Shown here piece after piece: positions 1 through 6,272 of a DNA stretch of 7,253 nt. Below the pieces are notes generated by a model. The model had not been told where the DNA came from. It did no database searches and saw only the letters and a list, made by a program, of their open reading frames with translations. This DNA is from an uncultured Lachnobacterium sp. Lineage in GTDB: Bacteria > Bacillota > Clostridia > Lachnospirales > Lachnospiraceae. The stretch is taken from NCBI GenBank assembly GCA_900548765.1, contig URLU01000110.1, forward strand, positions 1-7,253, in the 5' to 3' direction. Each line of letters begins with the position of its first letter. The first letter of the stretch is position 1. Position numbers and translations under genes: made by a program.

Positions 1-342
1 AATGTGGGACGGATTTTACCGCAGAAGCCGGATGCTGCCCAGATGAAAAAGGACAAAAACATCAAGAAAGCCGAGCTTGAATACACCGTTATAGATGTGA
101 AGGATAAGCTTGTCTGCCTGGACATAAAGCTCCACACCGGACGTCATCACCAGATACGCCTGCAGATGGCACATGCCGGCATGCCTCTTGTGGGAGACAG
201 CAAGTATGGTGTGGCTGAAAAGGGGCAGCAGCTTGCACTGTGCTCTTACCGGCTGGAATTTAACCATCCCACAAGTGGCAAAGCCCTTGACTTTGAAATC
301 ACACCCCATAATGAATTATTTGGATGGTGCAGATTGCATTGA
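1..342 (+). CDS. RluA-family pseudouridine synthase, C-terminal part (5' end outside window)
   Basis: This is the last 113 codons of a gene that begins before the window; the frame is open from base 1, so the GTG at 4 is not a real start. The signature stretch HTGRHHQIR (about residues 46-54 of the visible part), followed by MAHAGMPLVGDSKYG, is the conserved C-terminal block of RluA/RluD-type RNA pseudouridine synthases, which convert uridine to pseudouridine in rRNA or tRNA. The catalytic aspartate lies in an HRLDxxTSG-type motif further upstream and is not visible here. The tail (LALCSYRLEFNHPTSGK...) fits the usual family end of a beta strand plus a short extension. The RNA target cannot be told from this fragment. 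Its stop codon is 20 bp from the stop of the convergent azlD gene, and no hairpin terminator is seen between them. The family call is firm; the exact paralogue is not assigned. Confidence 0.9.
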   Translation, partial: NVGRILPQKPDAAQMKKDKNIKKAELEYTVIDVKDKLVCLDIKLHTGRHHQIRLQMAHAGMPLVGDSKYGVAEKGQQLALCSYRLEFNHPTSGKALDFEITPHNELFGWCRLH

Positions 343-362
343 AAACCGAAAACATAGGAATA

Positions 363-686
363 TCAAAGGGGCAGCAGCTCACAGATAAAGACTGCACTGC
401 AGGCAGCCACAGCTACCACAGTGAGACTCTTGCCCCGCAGTGCAAAAATCACAGCTGCAGCCAGTCCCACAAAGGCGGATACCATGCTGTCAGTTGCATA
501 CAGAACAGCAGGAAAAGTCATGGCTGTAAGCACTGCGTAGGGTATGTAGTACAAAAAGGACTGCACAAATCTATTGCTTATTTTTTCTTTGATGGCGACA
601 AAGGGAATAACCCTTATCAGGTATGTGCTGACACACAGTATTAGCAGATATATAAAAAACTGAGTCATATCAAGATTAATTTTCAT
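363..686 (-). CDS. azlD: AzlD-like branched-chain amino acid transport subunit
   Basis: This is a small hydrophobic protein of 107 residues, the usual size for AzlD. It is the small partner of AzlC in a two-component exporter of branched-chain amino acids in the cytoplasmic membrane (AzlCD of Bacillus subtilis gives 4-azaleucine resistance; BrnFE is the related pair in Corynebacterium). Visible family hallmarks are the TYLIRVIPF block (residues 21-29) in the first membrane segment and YIPYAVLTAM (47-56). About four hydrophobic segments are apparent (roughly 9-30, 47-64, 68-83 and 87-105). The frame is open 19 codons further upstream, but two adjacent ATGs (689 and 686) follow an AGGAGG. The one at 686 has the better 6-nt spacing and was chosen. 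The gene overlaps the end of azlC by 11 nt, so translation is probably coupled. Its substrate is inferred from the family only. Confidence 0.88.
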   Translation of the reverse strand: MKINLDMTQFFIYLLILCVSTYLIRVIPFVAIKEKISNRFVQSFLYYIPYAVLTAMTFPAVLYATDSMVSAFVGLAAAVIFALRGKSLTVVAVAACSAVFICELLPL

Positions 687-1377
687 CATTATCCTCCTCA
701 ACCGGGAAAAGTATTGCACCAACAACGGCGGCAAGAATCGCACAGATTGTAATGGCGATACCGCTTGATATCTTTGACAGGGCAGGCAGATAGTAAAAGC
801 ATGAGCTGCACATCAGGGCAAGACATACCACAAATACCACAGCCTTTGATTTTTTTGCCTCAGGAATGACTATTGCCACAAACATTCCGTATATTGCCAG
901 AGACAGGGCACTCATCAGCCTGTGGGGCAGTACACTGCCAAGGATTGAGCCAGACAGGGTGCCAAGTGACCAGCCCAGATAAGGAAGCACGCACAAGCCA
1001 GAGAAAAAGCTTCTGGTTACGGATTCCTCCTGACTTGCCACTGCAAAAATCTCATCTGTCATCAGAAATCCCAGAATCCATCTGGACAATCCCTTAAATT
1101 TTGAATCTGCCTTCTGTCCGATTGAAATGGACATAAAGGAGTAGCGGATATTTATGGTAATCTGTGAGACCAGCATCTGAAAATACTGTCCCGGATGCAT
1201 CATAACCCCAAGTCCTGCAAACTGCCCTGCAGAGGTCACGGTAGTCATCGATATAAGAGTAGCCTGCCACCAGGTCAGACCATAGGATACAGCCATAATT
1301 CCAAAAGTAAAGGATACAGACAGATAGCCAAGTCCGATTGGAAAGCCGGCTAAAAAACCACGTTTAAAATTGCTCAT
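676..1377 (-). CDS. azlC: AzlC family branched-chain amino acid exporter, large subunit
   Basis: This is a 233-residue integral membrane protein, typical of AzlC in length. It is the large subunit of the AzlCD exporter and is predicted to move branched-chain amino acids or analogues out of the cell. Family landmarks are the N-terminal GFPIGLGYLSVSFTFG (residues 11-26), the S49-A50-G51-Q52-F53 block, INIRYSFMS (75-83), the GFLMTDEIFA stretch (103-112), and several hydrophobic helices in the last 80 residues. An in-frame ATG lies 33 nt upstream at 1410. The ATG at 1377 is preferred because AGGAG sits 6 nt before it and the protein then begins MSNFKRGF, as is usual in the family. The acidic tail EEDNDEN (residues 227-233) is encoded by the bases that also carry the ribosome binding site and start of azlD, so the tail may reflect that overlap rather than a function. 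The gene is divergent from proS. No regulator gene is adjacent within the window. Confidence 0.92.
   Translation of the reverse strand: MSNFKRGFLAGFPIGLGYLSVSFTFGIMAVSYGLTWWQATLISMTTVTSAGQFAGLGVMMHPGQYFQMLVSQITINIRYSFMSISIGQKADSKFKGLSRWILGFLMTDEIFAVASQEESVTRSFFSGLCVLPYLGWSLGTLSGSILGSVLPHRLMSALSLAIYGMFVAIVIPEAKKSKAVVFVVCLALMCSSCFYYLPALSKISSGIAITICAILAAVVGAILFPVEEDNDEN
693..698 (-). promoter_or_regulatory. Ribosome binding site of azlD, inside azlC
   Basis: Read on the minus strand, the sequence is TGAGGAGGATAATGATG. The AGGAGG lies 6 nt before the ATG at 686 and only 3 nt before the ATG at 689, which is why 686 is taken as the start. The site sits inside the last codons of azlC. Confidence 0.75.
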
Positions 1378-1383
1378 TGTATT

Positions 1384-1388
1384 CTCCT
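1384..1388 (-). promoter_or_regulatory. Ribosome binding site of azlC
   Basis: AGGAG on the minus strand with a 6-nt spacer to the ATG at 1377. It decides this start over the in-frame upstream ATG at 1410. That upstream ATG also lies within or beside the predicted -10 element, so it would probably be at or before the transcription start. Confidence 0.75.
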
Positions 1389-1408
1389 GAATCATTGGTA
1401 ATATAAGC

Positions 1409-1437
1409 ATTATAGCTCATTATTTTTATTAAGTAAA
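1409..1437 (-). promoter_or_regulatory. Predicted sigma-A promoter of azlCD
   Basis: On the minus strand a perfect -10 hexamer TATAAT occupies 1414-1409. It is preceded, with a 17-nt spacer, by TTTACT at 1437-1432, which matches 4 of 6 bases of the TTGACA -35. Transcription would start near 1402, giving a leader of only about 25 nt before the azlC start, with no room for a riboswitch or T-box. This is a sequence prediction only. Confidence 0.65.
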
Positions 1438-1452
1438 ACCCAGACGGCAACC

Positions 1453-1481
1453 TTGACATTGAAAAGTAATTATTTTAATAT
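1453..1481 (+). promoter_or_regulatory. Predicted sigma-A promoter of the proS cluster
   Basis: A perfect -35 TTGACA at 1453-1458 is followed after 17 nt by TAATAT at 1476-1481 (4 of 6 matches to TATAAT). The expected start site is near 1488, so the leader is about 33 nt. The -35 elements of this promoter and the azlCD promoter lie back to back, only 15 bp apart, so a regulator or polymerase at one could affect the other. Confidence 0.65.
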
Positions 1482-1506
1482 GAATTAGTAATAGTACGTC
1501 GTATAA

Positions 1507-1513
1507 AAAGGAG
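1507..1513 (+). promoter_or_regulatory. Ribosome binding site of proS
   Basis: AAAGGAG ends 7 nt before the ATG at 1521. This is strong and well spaced, and it supports that start. Confidence 0.8.
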
Positions 1514-1520
1514 ATTAGAA

Positions 1521-2960
1521 ATGGCTAAGGAAAAAAAATTAGTAGAAGCCATCACTTCAATGGATGAAGATTTTGCACAATGGTATACAGACGTTGTGAA
1601 GAAAGCGGAGTTGATGGATTATTCATCTGTAAAAGGGTGCATGATCTTTAAGCCCAATGGATATGCCATTTGGGAGAATATACAGAAAAATCTTGATGCA
1701 ATGTTCAAGGAGACTGGCGTGGAGAATGTATACATGCCAATGTTCATTCCAGAGAGCCTCTTACAGAAGGAAAAGGATCATGTAGAGGGATTTGCACCAG
1801 AGGTTGCCTGGGTTACTCAGGGAGGTCTTGAGACTCTTCAGGAGAGACTTGCAGTGAGACCTACGTCAGAGACTCTGTTCTGTGAGCTTTACTCAAAGAT
1901 TGTTCACTCACATAGAGATTTACCAAAGGTATACAACCAGTGGTGCTCAGTTGTGCGTTGGGAAAAGACCACAAGACCTTTCCTCCGCTCATCGGAGTTC
2001 TTATGGCAGGAAGGCCATACTGTTCATGCTACTGCAGAGGAAGCAGAGGCTCGTACAGTACAGATGTTAAATTTATATGCTGATTTCTGCGAAAAGTATC
2101 TTGCAATCCCAATGGTTAAGGGACGTAAGACAGACAAGGAGAAATTCGCAGGAGCAGAAGCAACCTACACAATCGAAGCACTTATGCATGATGGCAAGGC
2201 TTTGCAGTCAGGTACATCACATAACTTTGGTGATGGATTTGCCAGAGCATTTGGTATCCAGTACACAGACAAGGAGAACAAGCTTCAGTATTGTCATGAG
2301 ACCTCATGGGGTGTATCTACCCGTCTTATCGGAGCTATTATCATGGTTCACGGAGACGATTCAGGACTTGTGCTTCCACCAAGGATTGCTCCAACTCAGG
2401 TTATGGTTATTCCAATCCAGCAGCAGAAGGATGGAGTGCTTGATAAAGCCTATGACCTGAGGGACAAGCTTGCTAAGGATTACAGAGTCAGAATTGATGC
2501 TTCAGACAAGACTCCGGGCTGGAAATTTGCAGAGCAGGAGATTCAGGGTATTCCGGTTCGTATCGAGCTGGGACCAAAGGACATCGAGGCTGGTCACTGC
2601 GTAGTAGTCCGCCGTGATACAAGAGAAAAGCTTGTAGTTTCACTTGATGAAATCAATGAGAAGCTTGCAGAGATTCTTGACACAATGCAGAACGATATGC
2701 TTGAGAAAGCAAAGAAGCATCTTAAGACCCATATCAATGATGCACACAACTATGAAGAGTTCAAGAAAATCGCAGAGGAAAAGCCAGGCTTCATCCGTGC
2801 TATGTGGTGTGAGGACGAGGCTTGTGAGAACAAGATAAAAGAAGATACAACCGTAACAAGCCGCTGTATGCCATTTGATGATCAGGAACAAATTTCAGAT
2901 GTATGTGTATGCTGTGGAAAGCCAGCTCATAAACTGGTATACTGGGGTAAAGCTTATTAA
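1521..2960 (+). CDS. proS: Prolyl-tRNA synthetase, short archaeal/eukaryotic type
   Basis: A 479-residue class II aminoacyl-tRNA synthetase that activates proline with ATP and charges tRNA-Pro in the cytoplasm. It lacks the roughly 180-residue editing (INS) insertion of the long E. coli-type enzyme and so belongs to the short group found in archaea, eukaryotes and some bacteria such as Thermus and many Clostridia. Visible motifs are RPTSE (113-117), class II motif 2 beginning RWEKTTRPF (146-154) through E158-F-LWQEGHT, and motif 3 GVSTRLIGA...GLVLPPRIAP (264-291). An anticodon-binding domain follows (about 292-400). The C-terminal domain has C430 and C435, then C462 and C465, with spacings that fit the zinc-binding cysteines known in the Thermus enzyme; C464 and C449 are extra. 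It ends in tyrosine, as is typical of this subgroup. It is the first gene of the plus-strand cluster, 30 nt before the next gene. No T-box leader is present. Confidence 0.97.
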   Translation: MAKEKKLVEAITSMDEDFAQWYTDVVKKAELMDYSSVKGCMIFKPNGYAIWENIQKNLDAMFKETGVENVYMPMFIPESLLQKEKDHVEGFAPEVAWVTQGGLETLQERLAVRPTSETLFCELYSKIVHSHRDLPKVYNQWCSVVRWEKTTRPFLRSSEFLWQEGHTVHATAEEAEARTVQMLNLYADFCEKYLAIPMVKGRKTDKEKFAGAEATYTIEALMHDGKALQSGTSHNFGDGFARAFGIQYTDKENKLQYCHETSWGVSTRLIGAIIMVHGDDSGLVLPPRIAPTQVMVIPIQQQKDGVLDKAYDLRDKLAKDYRVRIDASDKTPGWKFAEQEIQGIPVRIELGPKDIEAGHCVVVRRDTREKLVVSLDEINEKLAEILDTMQNDMLEKAKKHLKTHINDAHNYEEFKKIAEEKPGFIRAMWCEDEACENKIKEDTTVTSRCMPFDDQEQISDVCVCCGKPAHKLVYWGKAY

Positions 2961-2979
2961 TATTAAGAATTAATTACTT

Positions 2980-2984
2980 GGGGA
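2980..2984 (+). promoter_or_regulatory. Weak ribosome binding site of the GGDEF protein gene
   Basis: GGGGA lies 6 nt before the ATG at 2991. It is less complete than the proS site. The reading frame has a stop at 2964-2966 and no other ATG, GTG or TTG before 2991, so this start, and therefore the N-terminus of the protein, is fixed. Confidence 0.55.
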
Positions 2985-2990
2985 TGTACT

Positions 2991-5900
2991 ATGTTTGAGA
3001 AAGATATATGTGGGGTTATAGAGCAAGTATATGCTCAGATGGGAAAAGTGAAAAGAAACATTGTTGTAGCCTGCTACAACAATGATTTCTCACTTGACAC
3101 CATAGATGAAATCAAGCGTTATTCAGATATGAATGACGTTTTTTTTGCCGCAAGGCAATTTGAGTATAATTTCGTAATGGACGCATTTTCTCCATTTATG
3201 GAAATAATATTCCAGATGCACAGAGAGTATGTGGGAGGAAGCTTCTACGATTTTATGAAGGAATGTGGAGTGTATTACCTGCACAGGAACATGCTTTTAG
3301 AATATTACAATACAGGCGTATGCAGGCGGAAAGAAGCTGTGCTTCTGGATGAGGTGCGCTATGAGCAGAGCAAGATGACAGAAGGCATTGCCCTCATGCT
3401 CAAGAAGCTTGCATCCATTAAACCGGTTTTTATGGTGATAAACAGATTCCAGATTGCCAGCGAGAGTGCAATGGCTCTGGTAGAAAAACTTTTGGACGAG
3501 CCTTCAAAGGACATAGGAATTGTCATAGGCATGAATGAGAGTGAGCTTGCCAGAAAAGAGAGCCAAATTCTTAACAGGATAATTGAAAAAGCTTCTGATG
3601 CCAGCCTTGTATACCACATGGGCACCACAGGACATCATAGGAGAGAGTTCAAAGAGACGGTCAATGTCAATGAGATTGAGGAAGCCTATACTCTAATCAG
3701 CAATGGAATAGAGCTGTTAGACTACAGCCTGATTACCAAGAATTTTACAGGACTTGAAAAAATCCTAAAGGACAATGATACAGCGGTAACTGAGGAACAG
3801 CGGGCAAGATTTATAATACTGTACATCAGGGCATGTATTTTGTCAGACAATCTGAATAAGGCACTTGAGCTTATTGACGTGCTGACAATGTCAAAAATGG
3901 AAGATGATGACACCCAGGCGTGGTTGAAATACAACTGTGCCTACTACACAGGTGTATGCTTCATGTATCTGGGAAGGCTTAACGCTGGTATCAGATATGT
4001 GGATCTGGCAAGAGAGATTGCTGAAGGCATGGGAGACCCGGAGCTTGTCTTTGAAGCGGATGTGCTTAAGGTACAGGTCAGGATGTCCGGCTGGCACAAC
4101 ATATTCTTCTGTCTGGAGGACATATATATAGAGGAAGCCCTGTTGGAAGGGCTTATGAAGCGGGACTATGAGAACAACCTGGCACACATTTATATTTACG
4201 CCTACGATAATGGACCAGAGGTAGTTGCCAAGGCATATCGTTCGGAAAAGCTTCTCACACATTTCAGCAAGGGTGTGGAGCTTGCCATGGAAATCGGCAA
4301 TGAGCAGCTGGTATATGATGCCTACCAGAAAAATATCATGATTGCATCTACAAACGGCATGAATGAGATTGCCCTCCTGTATTCGGTCCGCTCATATGAG
4401 TTTATGAAGAATAAGAATACACTGGACATAGCAAGACTTCTGGGAGGAATCGGTTACAACCTGTCGGCACTTGGGCACAACGAGCTGGCTGAGGCATATT
4501 ACAATAGGTCTATTGAGGCACTTTACGAGCTGAGACTGCCACAGGATATAGCGGAAAGTGATTATAATCTGGCATTAAACAGCATAATGATGGGTGACTA
4601 TGCCAAGGCTCAGCAGTCCTTACAGAGGGCGGTGCTGGCGATACAGAGACTGCACATGAACTCTTTAAGAGTCTGCAACATGTCAAAGCTCTATGCTCTT
4701 CTGGCTCTGGTCAGTGTACTTCAGAATCAGCGGTTTAATGCGGTTATGTACCTGAGAAACTGCCGGCAGTTCTTAAACTATGCAGTTGAAAAGAACAAAA
4801 TTACAGCAGATGAAGTGTTTAAGCATGACTATTCAGTTCTGGATGACGACATGTTTCTCTTTAACCTGGCAAGGGCACTCACATATATGCTTGAGGACAG
4901 GGATGATGAGGCCCTGGAAGCCTTTGAAAAGGCGGAGACCTATCTGACAAAATCAGAGGGCAACCAGTTCTATGTATACACTGTATACAGAAAGAGCAGG
5001 ATGCAGCTCTTTGAAAAGCTGAACAGGACAGAGCTGTATGAGAAGGAAAGGGCTGCTCTTGACAAATATCAGGAGACTGCAAAGCTCATAAAAGAGAGTG
5101 CTCCGTTGGAGATACTTGAAAAAATAGAGACTGGCGGAAAGAAAAAGGCCAGCAGAATCAAGCCAAAGGAAATTGACAACCTCATGAAGAGTGTGGGTGT
5201 GGGCAGAGATTACATCAGAGCCCATGAGCAGATGGAGTTCCTAAACACATGGCAGAGGATTATATCGTCCCATAATGGAGATGAGAAGGCACTTGTAGAC
5301 AATGTGATGAGAGTCTTTATGAACTATTTTGGAAATGACAAGGCTGCTTATGTGAGATTTGAGGATGGAAAGACGGCAGTTTATTACAATAATACGGATT
5401 TACCGATAGATGATGAGCTTGCCAGAATCCTGTGTGATAATATGAGACAGTATACAGATGGATTTGTTGTTTCCAAGATAAGCGGAAACTTCAACGAGCA
5501 TCTGGATATGATTAACTATTTCGGAACAGATGATGTCTGCTCATTTGCTGCAGTGCCATTCTTTAACGGCGGAAAGATAGAGTCTTTCTTTGTCACATAT
5601 GTTATGATGAAGGAGAACTGGCATAACGCCGCCAGCAGATACATGCTTGATGAAGAGGATTTAAAGATTTACAGGCTGCTGTGGCGCGAGTTAAATGACG
5701 CTGTAGTAAAGATTCAGGCTAACCGCCAGATTTATGAGATGAACAGTATGCTGGAAAAGAGCGCGGTGACAGACATGCTCACAGGCGTTTATAACAGAAC
5801 AGGTATGTATAGGGAAATAGGCAAGATGCATGGCAAGAGTGCAGCTCTTATGTTTATCGATCTGGATAACTTCAAGCCATATAATGATACCTATGGTCAT

Positions 5901-6272
5901 GACGCCGGCGATATTGTATTGCAGGGGATGTCAAAGCTTTTCTGCGATGTAATAGGCGATAAGGGCTTTGTCAGCCGGTTCGGTGGAGATGAATTTATCA
6001 TTATCCTAAAGACCAGGGACAAGAAAGAGCTGGAGGACCTGGCAAAGCAGATATATGCAGGAATCGAAGCCTCAAATGGTTTTGTGAAGGAGATACAGGC
6101 AAGGCTCAACCAGAATATAGAGATGGATGAGAGCAAGAAAATCGGCTGCTCAATGGGAATATCAGTGACAGACTCCCTGAATGAGCAGAGTGTGGATGAA
6201 ATGCTCAGACAGGCAGATGAGCTCCTCTACACCATCAAAAAAGGAAAAAAAGGAACTTACGCATTTATATGA
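2991..6272 (+). CDS. Soluble diguanylate cyclase: degenerate ATPase-like, TPR-like, GAF-like and GGDEF domains
   Basis: A 1093-residue protein predicted to make c-di-GMP from two GTP in the cytoplasm; no signal peptide or membrane segment is seen. Residues 1-220 have the outline of a STAND/AAA_16 ATPase (RNIVVACYN at 22-30, AFSPFMEII at 65-73, PVFMVINRFQ at 145-154, IGIVIGMN at 175-182), but no GxxxxGK[ST] P-loop and no Walker B acidic pair. Residues about 230-710 are helical and TPR-like, with clear repeats near 314-349, 480-510, 521-550 and 620-652 (for example LGHNELAEAYYNRSIEA and MGDYAKAQQSL). Residues about 750-885 look GAF-like and 890-925 form a helical linker. The GGDEF domain (925-1090) is intact: DMLTGVYNR (928-936), D957, FK (961-962), N965, GHDAGD (969-974) and GGDEF (998-1002). 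The RxxD inhibitory site is replaced by GDKG (989-992). The gene lies 30 nt after proS and overlaps cca by 4 nt. The GGDEF call is firm, the GAF and ATPase-like calls are inferred, and the signal sensed is unknown. Confidence 0.9.
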   Translation: MFEKDICGVIEQVYAQMGKVKRNIVVACYNNDFSLDTIDEIKRYSDMNDVFFAARQFEYNFVMDAFSPFMEIIFQMHREYVGGSFYDFMKECGVYYLHRNMLLEYYNTGVCRRKEAVLLDEVRYEQSKMTEGIALMLKKLASIKPVFMVINRFQIASESAMALVEKLLDEPSKDIGIVIGMNESELARKESQILNRIIEKASDASLVYHMGTTGHHRREFKETVNVNEIEEAYTLISNGIELLDYSLITKNFTGLEKILKDNDTAVTEEQRARFIILYIRACILSDNLNKALELIDVLTMSKMEDDDTQAWLKYNCAYYTGVCFMYLGRLNAGIRYVDLAREIAEGMGDPELVFEADVLKVQVRMSGWHNIFFCLEDIYIEEALLEGLMKRDYENNLAHIYIYAYDNGPEVVAKAYRSEKLLTHFSKGVELAMEIGNEQLVYDAYQKNIMIASTNGMNEIALLYSVRSYEFMKNKNTLDIARLLGGIGYNLSALGHNELAEAYYNRSIEALYELRLPQDIAESDYNLALNSIMMGDYAKAQQSLQRAVLAIQRLHMNSLRVCNMSKLYALLALVSVLQNQRFNAVMYLRNCRQFLNYAVEKNKITADEVFKHDYSVLDDDMFLFNLARALTYMLEDRDDEALEAFEKAETYLTKSEGNQFYVYTVYRKSRMQLFEKLNRTELYEKERAALDKYQETAKLIKESAPLEILEKIETGGKKKASRIKPKEIDNLMKSVGVGRDYIRAHEQMEFLNTWQRIISSHNGDEKALVDNVMRVFMNYFGNDKAAYVRFEDGKTAVYYNNTDLPIDDELARILCDNMRQYTDGFVVSKISGNFNEHLDMINYFGTDDVCSFAAVPFFNGGKIESFFVTYVMMKENWHNAASRYMLDEEDLKIYRLLWRELNDAVVKIQANRQIYEMNSMLEKSAVTDMLTGVYNRTGMYREIGKMHGKSAALMFIDLDNFKPYNDTYGHDAGDIVLQGMSKLFCDVIGDKGFVSRFGGDEFIIILKTRDKKELEDLAKQIYAGIEASNGFVKEIQARLNQNIEMDESKKIGCSMGISVTDSLNEQSVDEMLRQADELLYTIKKGKKGTYAFI
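6245..6251 (+). other. A7 slippery heptamer before the GGDEF-protein stop codon
   Basis: In the reading frame of the GGDEF protein the bases read as A AAA AAA (end of a Gly codon, then Lys-Lys), which has the X XXX XXX form of a -1 slip site. After a -1 slip the frame reads RNLRIY and enters the cca frame at its own ATG with no stop. The same A/G-rich stretch may simply supply the ribosome binding site for cca (AAGGA at 6250-6254, about 14 nt upstream). The site is seen directly; any frameshifting is untested. Confidence 0.35.

Noticed and set aside
343..362. Shared terminator between the pseudouridine synthase gene and azlD
   Set aside because: The 20-bp gap has no stem-loop with a T-tract in either direction. 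Weak repeats nearby (CACTG/CAGTG, about 394-422) are inside azlD and far apart.
324..644. Plus-strand open frame antisense to azlD
   Set aside because: It is the shadow of azlD: no ribosome binding site, and a composition rich in Cys, His and Ser without family features.
1495..1503. Short inverted repeat TACG-T-CGTA in the proS leader
   Set aside because: Four-base arms are too short to support an operator call from one sequence.
1502..1507. TATAAA as an alternative -10 element for proS
   Set aside because: It would place the transcription start inside the ribosome binding site and has no matching -35. The TTGACA/TAATAT pair is better.
1378..1520. T-box or other riboswitch upstream of proS or azlC
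   Set aside because: Both predicted leaders are about 25-35 nt, and no T-box sequence, specifier hairpin or terminator was found.
1531..1538. Run of eight A bases just after the proS start, a possible slip site
   Set aside because: It encodes an ordinary Glu-Lys-Lys start region of a full-length, well-conserved enzyme. A slip here would only abort translation, and nothing suggests it is used.
2957..2966. Palindrome TTAATATTAA after the proS stop codon
   Set aside because: It is AT-only, has no loop or following T-tract, and lies in a 30-nt intergenic gap. It is not a credible terminator and could be chance.
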